Under the pieces are notes generated by a model. The model saw only the letters and a program-made list of their open reading frames with translations. It had not been told where the DNA came from and searched no databases. Both the position numbers and the translations under genes were made by a program. Shown piece after piece: positions 1 through 8,112 of a stretch of 64,000 nucleotides of DNA; position 1 is the first letter of the stretch, and each line of letters starts with the position of its first letter. The stretch covers positions 1,918,501 through 1,982,500 of the forward strand of contig NZ_CP028922.1 of the NCBI RefSeq assembly GCF_003060825.1. Reading direction: 5' to 3'. Origin of the DNA: Paenibacillus sp. CAA11. Lineage in GTDB: Bacteria > Bacillota > Bacilli > Paenibacillales > Paenibacillaceae.

Positions 1-1
1 G

Positions 2-79
2 GTTTACTTTTTGGCGCTTCCGGAATCCAGCTATATCACTGGGCAGATTATAAGTCCTAACGGAGGCTGGATCACATAA
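2..79 (+). CDS. ymfI: C-terminal end of a YmfI-like short-chain dehydrogenase/reductase (partial)
   Basis: The window opens inside a reading frame that gives 25 residues and then TAA. The tail contains ESSYITGQIISPNGGW, which is the usual C-terminal stretch of the short-chain dehydrogenase/reductase (FabG-like) fold. In Bacillus the gene before ymfJ and ymfK is ymfI, described as an EF-P 5-aminopentanone reductase (formerly a 3-oxoacyl-ACP reductase). Identity therefore rests on a short tail plus synteny; the catalytic Ser-Tyr-Lys region lies outside the window. Confidence 0.65.
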   Translation, partial: VYFLALPESSYITGQIISPNGGWIT

Positions 80-204
80 GCTGTTAAATACTGCAGTGAT
101 TAGAGGGAGTTTTTTCAAGTGACTGGCTCTGTATAAAAATGTCCCGTAAAACACATATTACGACTGTTGATTTTAAATCTGCGCCAAACGAAGGAGGATT
201 TATC

Positions 205-459
205 ATGTCAACAGTAATCAGCAGTTTTGACTCGTGGAAGAAGTTTCTAGGGGAGCGAGTAAAGCATGCCGAGAATGCGGGGATGAGCGAGGAGTCCATT
301 GCGAACCTTGCTTATGAAATCGGTGGATTTCTTGACCAGAAGGTTGACCCTCAGAACGCATCGAACCGTACACTCAAAGAAATTTGGGATGTAGGGAACG
401 AAGAGGAACGCAAAACCATTGCCCGCTTGATGGTTAAGCTGGCGAAGAAACACGCTTAA
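205..459 (+). CDS. ymfJ: DUF3243 family protein (YmfJ-like)
   Basis: The product is 84 residues, soluble and highly charged, with no membrane segment. The start at 205 follows AAGGAGG at a good distance; an in-frame ATG at 139 has no comparable ribosome site and would add a non-conserved extension. The sequence has the character of the DUF3243 family (MSTVISSFDSWKKFLGERV at the start, ending in a basic helix), and the position between ymfI and the DUF3388 gene matches Bacillus ymfJ. The molecular function is not established to my knowledge. A terminator follows. Confidence 0.75.
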   Translation: MSTVISSFDSWKKFLGERVKHAENAGMSEESIANLAYEIGGFLDQKVDPQNASNRTLKEIWDVGNEEERKTIARLMVKLAKKHA

Positions 460-506
460 GGAATTCTGTTGTCTCATTTGTTCAATTTCAACTCTTTTGT
501 TATGAT

Positions 507-534
507 GAAAAGCTCCCTTTTTTGGGGGCTTTTC
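507..534 (+). terminator. Rho-independent terminator after the ymfJ-like gene
   Basis: GAAAAGCTCCC pairs with GGGGGCTTTTC (one G-U or mismatch near the loop) across a T-rich loop. The 3' arm supplies a short T run. Confidence 0.6.
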
Positions 535-642
535 AACCATATATGACCAGAACATGTCTTCCGCTTGCCTTTCATTTTTATTTTATATATCATTAAACAC
601 GATTGTACTTTTTTGTATAGATTTCTGAATATTTTTGGAGAG

Positions 643-648
643 TATAAT
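643..648 (+). promoter_or_regulatory. Perfect -10 hexamer (TATAAT) upstream of the DUF3388 gene
   Basis: TATAAT stands 55 bases before the ATG at 703, in an AT-rich gap following a terminator. No convincing -35 hexamer is found 16-18 bases upstream, so this is only a candidate sigma-A promoter. Confidence 0.35.
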
Positions 649-702
649 CGATTTAGAGAGGAAGTACGAAATTTCTGTCGAAACATGGAGTGAAATAACA
701 AA

Positions 703-1482
703 ATGGGTGTGGAGAAAGAGTTGAAACAATGGTACCTGGAGTACACAATACATAAGAATCGACCGGGATTGCTCGGGGACATTGCCTCCATGCTCGGCAT
801 GCTGGAAGTCAACATTCTTACTATCAATGGTGTAGAGGGTAAGACCCGCGGAATGCTGCTGGAGACGGACGATGACCGAAAAATCGAGCTGCTGGGCGAG
901 ATGCTCGGCAAGGTGGACAATATTACGGTGAGTGCCTTGCGTAACCCTAGGCTTGTTGACAGGCTAGCGGTAAGGCATGGACGGTATATTGACCGAGATT
1001 CCGACGATTTGAAGACGTTTAGGTTCACAAGAGACGAACTTGGATTACTGGTAGATTTTTTGGGTGAAATATTTAAGAGGGATGGGCATCAGGTCATTGG
1101 GCTTCGCGGTATGCCGCGTGTCGGTAAGACGGAGTCGATTATTGCCGGCAGTGTGTGTGCCATGAAGAGATGGACTTTTGTCTCCTCAACGCTACTTCGG
1201 CAGACGGTTCGAAGCCAGCTCTCAGAGGATGAGGGGAACCCTAATAATGTGTTTATCATTGATGGTATTGTCAGCACATTGCGATCCAATGAAAAGCATC
1301 ATCTGCTGCTTCAGTCCATTATGAGCATGCCTTCTACAAAGGTGATTGAACACCCGGATGTGTTCATGCAGGAGTCCGAGTATGGCTATAACGATTTTGA
1401 CATAATTATAGAATTACGAAACAATCCGGACGAGGAAATCGTTTATGATACGTTCGTAACTATTTATAATGATGATCTATAA
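703..1482 (+). CDS. ymfK: DUF3388 protein with ACT-like domain and P-loop (YmfK-like)
   Basis: The product is 259 residues. Residues about 8-78 look like an ACT-type ligand-binding domain (YLEYTIHKNRPGLLGDIASM, then two strand-helix units). A P-loop motif GMPRVGKT is at about 136-143, followed by a hydrophobic FIIDG strand that could act as Walker B. This matches YmfK/DUF3388, which is syntenic between ymfJ and rodZ in Bacillus. Regulation of a nucleotide-dependent process by a small ligand is an inference from the two domains; no substrate is known to me. The ribosome site is GGAGTGA about 10 bases before ATG. Confidence 0.75.
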   Translation: MGVEKELKQWYLEYTIHKNRPGLLGDIASMLGMLEVNILTINGVEGKTRGMLLETDDDRKIELLGEMLGKVDNITVSALRNPRLVDRLAVRHGRYIDRDSDDLKTFRFTRDELGLLVDFLGEIFKRDGHQVIGLRGMPRVGKTESIIAGSVCAMKRWTFVSSTLLRQTVRSQLSEDEGNPNNVFIIDGIVSTLRSNEKHHLLLQSIMSMPSTKVIEHPDVFMQESEYGYNDFDIIIELRNNPDEEIVYDTFVTIYNDDL

Positions 1483-1515
1483 ATTTTACAGACTATATAA
1501 ACAGGGGGTGATGGT

Positions 1516-2583
1516 ATGTCGGATCTAGGCCAGCAATTAAAAGAAGCGCGTATGTCGCGTGGACTATCGCTGGATGATGTACAAGAGATGACAAAAATTC
1601 GCAAAAGATATTTGGAGGCCATCGAGGCAGGTGATTATAAGGTTCTGCCGGGAAGCTTTTATGTTCGAGCCTTTATCAAGACCTACGCAGAAGCAGTGGG
1701 AGTAAATCCTGACGATCTGCTGACAGAGCATCAACAGGATGTTCCTGTGCCTGAGGCTGAGCCAACAATGGAGCCGGTTCTGCAGCGGACGAGAACGAAG
1801 ACCTCATCTGTGGATCGTAATGCCAAATGGCTCTCCACCACGTTAATGTGGTCTTTTGCTGTTATTATCGTGGTTGTTATATATCTTGTTGTGGTTTACA
1901 GCAACAAGGGTGACGAGAAGCAGGCGGTTGATCAGACTCCTGTGACCAATAAGCAAGACCAGGGCACTTCGACTGCACCATCTGGGGATGCGAAGGACAA
2001 AGCGGACACAGATAGCAAGAGCAATACACAGGATCCAGCAGGTGGTGGATCGACCGGTACAGACACTGCACCAGGTACTGAGCAAGGAGATGCTGCGAAT
2101 CAGCAAGGTACGACTCCTCCGCAGGAGGGAACAGGGCAAGGTACAAATGATAATACACAGACTCCTGTAACCGAAGGTGTTACTGTAAGTGAGAATGGAA
2201 GAAAAGGCAGCGCGGCTCTCTTTAATGTTCAAAGCCCTAATTCCGCACCCGTTAAGGTAGTCATTACAGCTTCTGGTGCCAGCTGGGTTGAGGTGCGCCG
2301 CGGCGATAAAAGCGGTGAGAAGCTCTACTATCAAAACACTAAAGATGGCGAAGTCCTCAGTTATGATTTGGACAGTCAAGGACTATATATTAAGTCCGGC
2401 GCATCCTCGCGGACAGTTATTACTGTAGGCGGTCAAGTCGTGGATGACGGAAGAAATACCTCCAAGATCCAGCTTGAACTGACGGCTCCGAACGGAAGCC
2501 CGGATAATTCTGCTGGCAACGGCGGAGCAGAAGGAGATAGCGGAGATGGCACGACCTCCAGCAATGAAGGGAATGGAGAATAA
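1516..2583 (+). CDS. rodZ: RodZ-like cell-shape protein (HTH, one membrane span, DUF4115)
   Basis: The product is 355 residues. It has a cytoplasmic Xre-type helix-turn-helix at about 5-65, a single membrane helix at about 110-128, a Thr/Gly/Gln-rich extracytoplasmic linker at about 130-215 and a beta-rich DUF4115 domain at about 225-325. In the family the HTH binds MreB and anchors the elongation machinery. Bacillus RodZ (YmfM) lies in the same place before pgsA and is shorter; the low-complexity linker accounts for much of the extra length. A GGGGGTGATGGT ribosome site precedes ATG. A Gly/Ser-rich tail ends the protein. Confidence 0.88.
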   Translation: MSDLGQQLKEARMSRGLSLDDVQEMTKIRKRYLEAIEAGDYKVLPGSFYVRAFIKTYAEAVGVNPDDLLTEHQQDVPVPEAEPTMEPVLQRTRTKTSSVDRNAKWLSTTLMWSFAVIIVVVIYLVVVYSNKGDEKQAVDQTPVTNKQDQGTSTAPSGDAKDKADTDSKSNTQDPAGGGSTGTDTAPGTEQGDAANQQGTTPPQEGTGQGTNDNTQTPVTEGVTVSENGRKGSAALFNVQSPNSAPVKVVITASGASWVEVRRGDKSGEKLYYQNTKDGEVLSYDLDSQGLYIKSGASSRTVITVGGQVVDDGRNTSKIQLELTAPNGSPDNSAGNGGAEGDSGDGTTSSNEGNGE

Positions 2584-2661
2584 GCCTGACTAATCATGGA
2601 AAGAATATGAGTGCTTTCACTTATGCACCCTATTCTTGAAATGAAAAGTGAGGTGTACACC

Positions 2662-2829
2662 ATGACCGTAAGCTGGATTGTCACCGGATTAGGAGTTGTT
2701 GTATCTCTTCTCGGATATTACTTGACTCCAAATGCTTGGGGTTACGGTATATTGGGATTTGGACTCGCGCATATCGTATTAGGCATTCTGGATATGTTCA
2801 GACAGCCGGAACGCGAGCAATCCCGGTAA
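2662..2829 (+). CDS. Small two-helix membrane protein
   Basis: The product is 55 residues, with two hydrophobic stretches (about 3-21 and 26-45) and a charged tail ending RQPEREQSR. The start at 2662 is preferred over the in-frame ATGs at 2611 and 2641 because GAGGTG lies six bases before it. The gene follows rodZ by 78 bases and is followed by a terminator, so it probably shares the rodZ transcript. I do not recognise a named family. Confidence 0.6.
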   Translation: MTVSWIVTGLGVVVSLLGYYLTPNAWGYGILGFGLAHIVLGILDMFRQPEREQSR

Positions 2830-2838
2830 TGTGTTGAA

Positions 2839-2885
2839 CAGACGGGCGCTCACCGATCAGAGTAGATCGGGGCAGCGCCTGTTTT
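2839..2885 (+). terminator. Rho-independent terminator
   Basis: Nested arms GGCGCT/AGCGCC and CCGATC/GATCGG are followed by TGTTTTGTT. It closes the unit ending with the small membrane protein. Confidence 0.7.
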
Positions 2886-2907
2886 GTTAGGCAAAGAGCA
2901 TCTAAAT

Positions 2908-2936
2908 TAGACTTCATATTGCATTTTTCATATAAT
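2908..2936 (+). promoter_or_regulatory. Sigma-A type promoter of the YajQ-like gene
   Basis: TAGACT, a 17-base spacer and TATAAT lie 41 bases before the start codon and directly after a terminator. Confidence 0.6.
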
Positions 2937-2976
2937 GTAAAAATAGTTTAGATCTGCAGGAAAGGTAAGTGATGGT

Positions 2977-3468
2977 ATGAGTTCAGAAAATTCATTCGAT
3001 ATTGTGTCAAAGGTCGATATGCAGGAACTGACCAATGCTATTCATCAGACAGAGCGCGAAATTGAGAACCGATTTGATTTCAAAGGAAGCAAAAGCAGCT
3101 TAAGTCTAGAAAAGGATGTGCTGGTTGTTGCTTCTGATGATGAATACAAGCTTGGAGCTGTCATTGATATCCTCCAGTCTAAGATGATCAAACGAGGCCT
3201 TCCAATCAAAAATTTAGACTATGGCAAGGTTGAGCCGGCAGCGCTCGGGACAGTTAGACAACGCATTACCCTGAAGCAAGGAATTGATCAGGAGAACGCC
3301 AAGAAGATCAATGTACTAATTCGTGACTCCAAATTGAAAGTAAAGAGTCAAATCCAAGGTGATCAAATTCGGGTTAGTGGAAAAAGCCGTGATGATTTGC
3401 AGGCAGTCATCGCATTACTACGCAAATCGGATATCCCGCTAGACCTCCAGTTTACGAATCTGAAATAA
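2977..3468 (+). CDS. YajQ family nucleotide-binding protein
   Basis: The product is 163 residues, the usual size of the family. It starts with [20 protein letters not shown] and contains [18 protein letters not shown] and [11 protein letters not shown] at the end, all hallmarks of YajQ (Bacillus YitK). Some proteobacterial members bind cyclic di-GMP and act in transcription; this is not shown for Firmicute members. The gene has its own promoter and is followed by a terminator, so it appears monocistronic. Confidence 0.9.
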   Translation: MSSENSFDIVSKVDMQELTNAIHQTEREIENRFDFKGSKSSLSLEKDVLVVASDDEYKLGAVIDILQSKMIKRGLPIKNLDYGKVEPAALGTVRQRITLKQGIDQENAKKINVLIRDSKLKVKSQIQGDQIRVSGKSRDDLQAVIALLRKSDIPLDLQFTNLK

Positions 3469-3478
3469 AGCTTTATTG

Positions 3479-3530
3479 AAGGCCTTTCTTCCGTTTTTTC
3501 CTTCACGGAAGGCAGGCCTTTCGGCGTTTT
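3479..3530 (+). terminator. Long stem-loop terminator after the YajQ-like gene
   Basis: AGGCCT and CTTCCGT pair with ACGGAAG and AGGCCT across a T-rich loop. Its tail overlaps the -35 hexamer of the next promoter. Confidence 0.6.
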
Positions 3531-3557
3531 GACACTATATTTTTCGTATATTATACT
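3529..3557 (+). promoter_or_regulatory. Near-consensus sigma-A promoter for the pgsA unit
   Basis: A perfect TTGACA, a 17-base spacer and TATACT (5 of 6). Transcription should begin near 3564, giving an untranslated leader of about 140 bases before pgsA that contains a short reading frame. Confidence 0.8.
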
Positions 3558-3610
3558 TGTATGGATTGGTTTTGGATTAGACGGCTTAAATAAGTATGGG
3601 GGACTTCTGT

Positions 3611-3706
3611 ATGAGAGAATTAGAACAAGCTTCAGCTTCGGTTTCTAAACGCTATTGTGATTTATCCGTAAGTAATCACTTCCTGTCAGGGGAGGCTTTA
3701 CAGTGA
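3611..3706 (+). CDS. Possible 31-codon upstream reading frame overlapping the pgsA start
   Basis: An ATG with GGGGGA eight or nine bases upstream opens a frame of 31 codons whose TGA overlaps the GTG of pgsA (GTGA). An earlier in-frame ATG at 3596 has no clear ribosome site. The GGGGAGG of pgsA is inside this frame, so a ribosome translating it would sweep over the pgsA initiation region. The peptide (MRELEQASASVSKRYCDLSV at the start) resembles nothing I know. Translational coupling is an inference. Confidence 0.4.
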   Translation: MRELEQASASVSKRYCDLSVSNHFLSGEALQ

Positions 3707-4287
3707 ATTTGCCTAACCGTATTACATTAACCCGCATTTTTATGATTCCTGTTATGCTAGTATTTTTGCTGATCGATTGGGAATGGCCTTATTCCATTGA
3801 GTGGGGTTCTTATTCGCTGCCGATTAATCAACTGATTGCCGCATTATTATTTATTCTGGCTGCCAGTACTGATGGAATTGATGGTTACTTGGCAAGAAAA
3901 AACAATATGGTGACAAACCTGGGCAAGCTTCTTGATCCTTTAGCGGATAAGCTGCTGGTTTCAGCCGTGCTGATTTCCTTGGTAGCCTTGGGCAAATGTG
4001 ATGCTTGGATTGCGGTGGTTATTATAAGCCGCGAATTTGCAGTAACCGGCCTTCGTGAGGTCGCCTTGCTTGAAGGTTCTGTGATAGCGGCAAGCAAATG
4101 GGGGAAGGCGAAGACGATTACACAGATTGTTGCTATTACTGTGATCCTGCTTAACAACTTCCCGTTCGAATGGCTATCTATCCCATTTGATGAAATTGCA
4201 ATGTGGCTAGCCGCACTGATCACTATTTATTCTGGGATTGATTATTTTGTGAAGAATAAGAAGATCCTCTCCATCACCAAAGCATAG
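3703..4287 (+). CDS. pgsA: CDP-diacylglycerol--glycerol-3-phosphate 3-phosphatidyltransferase
   Basis: The product is 194 residues and makes phosphatidylglycerophosphate, the first committed step to phosphatidylglycerol. The CDP-alcohol phosphotransferase motif is complete: D57, D60-G61, A64-R65, G74, D78 and D82. About five hydrophobic segments are visible. The start is GTG with GGGGAGG seven bases before it. The place between rodZ and cinA is as in Bacillus. Confidence 0.95.
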   Translation: MNLPNRITLTRIFMIPVMLVFLLIDWEWPYSIEWGSYSLPINQLIAALLFILAASTDGIDGYLARKNNMVTNLGKLLDPLADKLLVSAVLISLVALGKCDAWIAVVIISREFAVTGLREVALLEGSVIAASKWGKAKTITQIVAITVILLNNFPFEWLSIPFDEIAMWLAALITIYSGIDYFVKNKKILSITKA

Positions 4288-4332
4288 AGGTCCCTATAGT
4301 TCAACAGTCATCTTTGAGGAGGAGAAGTAGAT

Positions 4333-5616
4333 ATGAAGGCTGAAATTATCGCAGTAGGCACTGAATTATTGCTCGGTCAAATCATGAACAGCAACGCGCA
4401 GTTTTTATCTCAGGAACTTGCCGCGCTGGGGATTGATGTATACTTCCAAACTGTTGTTGGAGATAACATGCAGCGGTTGAAGCAGGCCATTCATACAGCA
4501 GAAGATAGAGCGGATCTGATCATCTTCACAGGAGGACTTGGTCCCACACAGGATGATCTGACTAAGGATGCGCTGGCTGAAGTGCTGGATCGTTCCCTAC
4601 ATATTGACCGGATGGCCATGGATCATGTGGAGAGATTTTTCAAAGAACGTTCCCGGCCGATGACGGAGAACAATCGTAAGCAGGCACTCTCCATTGACGG
4701 TGCAACACCGCTCCCTAATGAGACGGGCTTAGCTATTGGAAATGCTATTTCACAAGGTGGTAAGCACTATGTGGTACTGCCCGGCCCGCCGAGTGAAATG
4801 AAGCCGATGTTCTTTTCTCAAGCCAAGCCGTGGATTATGCAGCAGGTATTGACCGGAGAGATGCCTATATACTCTAAAATGCTCAAATTTGCCGGAATAG
4901 GTGAGTCTGCTCTGGAGACCGAGCTAATGGATCTAATTGAAGGTCAAAACGATCCCACGATTGCCCCATATGCTAAGGAGGGGGAGGTCACGATCCGGCT
5001 CTCCACGAAGGCGGCTTCGGAGCTGGAGGCTATGAAGAAGCTTGAATCGGTGGAGAATCAAATTAAGGATCGCCTTCCGAATCATATGTATGCGTCCGAA
5101 GATCAGCCTATTGAGAAAGTGCTCATCGATATGATGACAGAGCAGGGACTGACGATGGGAGCGGCCGAGAGCTGTACGGGAGGCCTGCTGATGCAGGGAA
5201 TTACATCAATCCCTGGCAGCGCCTCTGTATTCAAAGGGGGAATCGTATGCTACTCCAATGAAATGAAGGAGAAGCTGCTGAATGTTCCCCACGATATGCT
5301 TGAAGGAGAGAACGCTCCTGGTGCTGTAAGTGCAGAGACGGCTCGAGTGCTCGCAGAGCAGGTGCGAATGATCACCGATGCTGATTATGGCCTCTCCATC
5401 ACAGGTGTGGCAGGACCAGGGTATTCTGAGCGGAAGCCGGTCGGCCTTGTGTATCTCGGCCTGTCCGAGCGCGGCGGAGAGACTGTAACCTATGAGCTAA
5501 ACTTGAAGGGGAACCGTCAAACGATCCGCAAGCGTTCGGCTAATACGATTCTTTACTACCTTTGGTTGAAATTGAAGGCCCGCGGTGGTGAACGGAAAGA
5601 GAATCATGAGCAGTAA
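4333..5616 (+). CDS. cinA: CinA family protein (competence/damage-inducible, NMN amidase type)
   Basis: The product is 427 residues. The N-terminal MoaB/MogA-like domain (about 1-170) carries AVGTELLLGQIMNSNAQFLS and TGGLGPTQDDLT. The C-terminal amidase domain (about 260-415) carries GAAESCTGGLL and SITGVAGPG, typical of PncC/CinA NMN deamidases. In Bacillus cinA is upstream of recA and induced in competence. A GAGGAGGAG ribosome site precedes ATG. A terminator and a separate promoter divide it from recA here. Confidence 0.93.
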   Translation: MKAEIIAVGTELLLGQIMNSNAQFLSQELAALGIDVYFQTVVGDNMQRLKQAIHTAEDRADLIIFTGGLGPTQDDLTKDALAEVLDRSLHIDRMAMDHVERFFKERSRPMTENNRKQALSIDGATPLPNETGLAIGNAISQGGKHYVVLPGPPSEMKPMFFSQAKPWIMQQVLTGEMPIYSKMLKFAGIGESALETELMDLIEGQNDPTIAPYAKEGEVTIRLSTKAASELEAMKKLESVENQIKDRLPNHMYASEDQPIEKVLIDMMTEQGLTMGAAESCTGGLLMQGITSIPGSASVFKGGIVCYSNEMKEKLLNVPHDMLEGENAPGAVSAETARVLAEQVRMITDADYGLSITGVAGPGYSERKPVGLVYLGLSERGGETVTYELNLKGNRQTIRKRSANTILYYLWLKLKARGGERKENHEQ

Positions 5617-5660
5617 ACTTTGCTCTATTCTATTTTATGAAGTATAATTATAGGAACGGA

Positions 5661-5697
5661 AGAACCGTAGCCTGTTTTGCTGGCTGCGGTTCTTTTT
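5661..5697 (+). terminator. Terminator between cinA and recA
   Basis: AGAACCGTAGCC pairs with GGCTGCGGTTCT and is followed by TTTTT. Confidence 0.75.
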
Positions 5698-5754
5698 GCA
5701 CCTTTAATTGGAAATTCCACTTTGGAAGGAGGGCTTGTCTCAACAAAAAAAAAA

Positions 5755-5768
5755 CGAATGTATGTTCG
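5755..5768 (+). promoter_or_regulatory. LexA (DinR) box of recA
   Basis: CGAATGTATGTTCG matches the Firmicute SOS consensus CGAAC-N4-GTTCG at all but one position. It ends nine bases before the recA -35 hexamer, a place suited to LexA repression. Confidence 0.85.
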
Positions 5769-5777
5769 AAAAAATGC

Positions 5778-5806
5778 TTGGCAAACGCTCTAAAACGAGG
5801 TACAAT
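5778..5806 (+). promoter_or_regulatory. recA sigma-A promoter
   Basis: TTGGCA, a 17-base spacer and TACAAT. It lies just downstream of the LexA box and about 50 bases before the TTG start. Confidence 0.8.
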
Positions 5807-5857
5807 TATATATGTAAGAACATCACTGTATTTATTATTTATAAGGATGTGAGCTGA

Positions 5858-6919
5858 TTGTCAGATCGTCGTGCTGCGCTGGAAATGGCGCTTCGTCAAA
5901 TAGAAAAGCAATTCGGTAAGGGTTCCATTATGAAGCTTGGGGAATCCACTCATATGCAAGTAGAAATTGTGCCTAGCGGATCGTTGGCTTTGGATATTGC
6001 TTTAGGAACCGGCGGACTCCCGCGCGGTCGTATTATTGAAGTGTATGGACCGGAATCCTCAGGTAAGACAACAGTTGCATTGCATGCCATTGCTGAAGTT
6101 CAGAAGGTTGGCGGACAAGCTGCATTTATTGATGCAGAGCATGCGCTTGACCCTTCTTATGCGAATAAACTTGGTGTTAATATAGATGAACTTTTGCTCT
6201 CTCAGCCAGATACAGGGGAACAAGCTTTAGAAATTGCTGAAGCGCTTGTGCGCAGTGGCGCGGTGGATATTATTGTTATCGACTCTGTAGCAGCTCTCGT
6301 TCCTAAAGCTGAAATTGAGGGTGAGATGGGCGATTCCCATGTGGGCCTTCAAGCAAGATTGATGTCCCAAGCGCTTCGTAAGCTGTCCGGGGCCATCAGT
6401 AAATCTAAGACGATAGCGATCTTCATTAACCAGCTTCGTGAGAAGGTTGGCGTTATGTTCGGAAATCCGGAAACAACACCGGGCGGACGGGCTCTGAAGT
6501 TCTATTCCACGGTTCGTCTTGATGTCCGTCGTATTGAGACGATCAAGATGGGAAATGACATGGTTGGTAACCGTACCAGAATCAAGGTTGTTAAGAACAA
6601 GGTTGCACCTCCATTCAAACAAGCAGAGATTGATATTATGTATGGTGAGGGCATTTCCAAAGAAGGAAGCATCATCGATATTGGCGTCGAGCATGATATC
6701 GTGGATAAGAGTGGTGCCTGGTATTCTTATGCGGGTGAACGGTTGGGTCAGGGCCGTGAGAATGCGAAGCAATTCCTTAAAGAGCATCCGGAAGTGTCAG
6801 ATGCTATTGAGCAGAAGATCCGCGAAGCAAGCAATTTGACTACCGTTGTTCCTGCGGCTAGTGCCGAGGAATCCGAGGCGGAGAAGTTGGAAGAGCAAGC
6901 GCTTTTTGAAGCCGAATAA
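5858..6919 (+). CDS. recA: Recombinase RecA
   Basis: The product is 353 residues and forms ATP-dependent filaments on single-stranded DNA for strand exchange and LexA self-cleavage. The Walker A motif GPESSGKT is at about 64-71, and the Firmicute N-terminus ([20 protein letters not shown]) starts exactly at the TTG codon behind AAGGATGTGAG, so TTG is the start. The LexA box and a strong promoter are upstream and a terminator follows. The acidic C-terminal tail ([17 protein letters not shown]) is typical. Confidence 0.98.
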   Translation: MSDRRAALEMALRQIEKQFGKGSIMKLGESTHMQVEIVPSGSLALDIALGTGGLPRGRIIEVYGPESSGKTTVALHAIAEVQKVGGQAAFIDAEHALDPSYANKLGVNIDELLLSQPDTGEQALEIAEALVRSGAVDIIVIDSVAALVPKAEIEGEMGDSHVGLQARLMSQALRKLSGAISKSKTIAIFINQLREKVGVMFGNPETTPGGRALKFYSTVRLDVRRIETIKMGNDMVGNRTRIKVVKNKVAPPFKQAEIDIMYGEGISKEGSIIDIGVEHDIVDKSGAWYSYAGERLGQGRENAKQFLKEHPEVSDAIEQKIREASNLTTVVPAASAEESEAEKLEEQALFEAE

Positions 6920-6931
6920 GGATAAGATGGA

Positions 6932-6972
6932 AGAGTGCTCTGAAGGTTTAGAGGGCACTCTTTATTTTTTAT
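6932..6972 (+). terminator. recA terminator
   Basis: AGAGTGCTCT pairs with AGAGGGCACTCT (one offset base) and is followed by TTTATTTTTTATTT. Confidence 0.75.
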
Positions 6973-6991
6973 TTGAAGGGAATGAAGATCC

Positions 6992-7786
6992 GTGGAGAGT
7001 GCTGACCGGCGGAGAGCAATAGGGAGCCCTTACCCCAGCCTTCCTGGCGACCCGGAACAGCTGGTAGAGGATGTATCTGTTGAAATTGAAGACCAAGGAG
7101 GGTTGGACGCCTTCCCCGAAGATGAGGCCTTGCCAATAACAGGTGTTGAACGCCTCAAGGGACGTGACAAATACCGGTATCGGATACGATTTGGCACTCA
7201 TGATATAGATGTGCATGAAGATGTGATGATTAAATTCAGAATGATTAAGGGAGCTGTATTTACTAAGCAAGAGCTGGAAGAGATCGTCCTAGCAGATGAG
7301 AAGCAGCAGGCTTATGCTGCAGCGCTTAATTATCTGAGCCGAAAGCCGCGCACCCAGCATGAAGTCACCATGCGCTTAAATGAAAAAGGGTGGGAAGAAG
7401 GTCCTGTGGCTGAGGTTATACACCGCCTGGAGCGTGAAGGACTGCTAAATGATGCGCTATACGCAAGAGAATGGGCAGAACAGCGTGTTCGAAGCCGGGG
7501 CAAGGGTAAGATGTGGGTCCGTCAGGAACTGCGCCAGAAGGGCGTATCTAAGCCGCTGATTGAAGAAGCCCTAGGAGAAGTAGCTGAGGAAGAAGAGTAC
7601 CAGAGTGCTCTGGCGCTTGCGGGTAAGCGCTGGGACAAAGGCTCGGGAGAGATCGTGGACCGGAAGCGGAAGATTGCTGCATTTCTTATGCGCCGGGGTT
7701 TCTCTGGCTCTATAGCATCTCGGGTTGTCCGTCAGCTAGCAGATCAGAACTATAAGGCAGATGATGAAGTGGATTGGATGTGCTAA
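6992..7786 (+). CDS. recX: RecX-like regulator of RecA
   Basis: The product is 264 residues and is expected to modulate RecA filaments. Tandem three-helix RecX repeats are visible: ALNYLSRKPRTQHEVTMRL, then LEREGLLNDALYAREWAEQR, then GVSKPLIEEALGEV. The N-terminal part with an IRFGTHDIDVHEDVMIKF strand region is normal for long Firmicute RecX. The GTG at 6992 follows GAAGGG at a slightly long distance; the first 45 residues are weakly conserved in character, so the start is the least certain point. The terminator after recA suggests read-through or an unseen promoter. Confidence 0.85.
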   Translation: MESADRRRAIGSPYPSLPGDPEQLVEDVSVEIEDQGGLDAFPEDEALPITGVERLKGRDKYRYRIRFGTHDIDVHEDVMIKFRMIKGAVFTKQELEEIVLADEKQQAYAAALNYLSRKPRTQHEVTMRLNEKGWEEGPVAEVIHRLEREGLLNDALYAREWAEQRVRSRGKGKMWVRQELRQKGVSKPLIEEALGEVAEEEEYQSALALAGKRWDKGSGEIVDRKRKIAAFLMRRGFSGSIASRVVRQLADQNYKADDEVDWMC

Positions 7787-7820
7787 ACGCTCTTAAGCCT
7801 TAGGAAGCGGGTGTCATCGC

Positions 7821-7850
7821 TTGACAATTTCTTTACAGGAATAATAAAAT
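7821..7850 (+). promoter_or_regulatory. Candidate promoter in the recX-rny gap
   Basis: A perfect TTGACA, an 18-base spacer and TAAAAT. The gap from 7787 to 8112 holds no convincing gene; besides this promoter it has a small CCAAGG/CCTTGG hairpin at 8070-8086, just upstream of the rny ribosome site. That would leave a leader of about 255 bases. Confidence 0.45.
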
Positions 7851-8112
7851 GAAACATGAATCTAACAAAAGATAGTTGTCTATTTTTCCTTCCAAAAAAT
7901 GCGACTTCTATACAAGATTCCTTTCGTCTCATCTTATTCGGCCGGTTCTTAAAGCCGTAAGGGGTGGCGACGACCGCGCATGAATCAGCATGTGCTACTG
8001 AATCGGCATGAATATCGATTCTTTGTATGATGATTAATGTGAAAGTAAGTTTGAAAAACTGCACACGTCCCAAGGGAATGCCTTGGAGGAAACAACGAGG
8101 AGGTGAACAGAT

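Noticed and set aside
5637..5852. 71-codon frame between cinA and recA
   Set aside because: It runs through the cinA terminator, the LexA box and the recA promoter and gives an improbable Cys/Lys-rich peptide. Non-coding regulation explains the region fully.
7783..8073. 96-codon minus-strand frame in the recX-rny gap
   Set aside because: No ribosome site of quality, no family resemblance, and it overlaps the end of recX. The gap is better read as promoter plus leader of rny.
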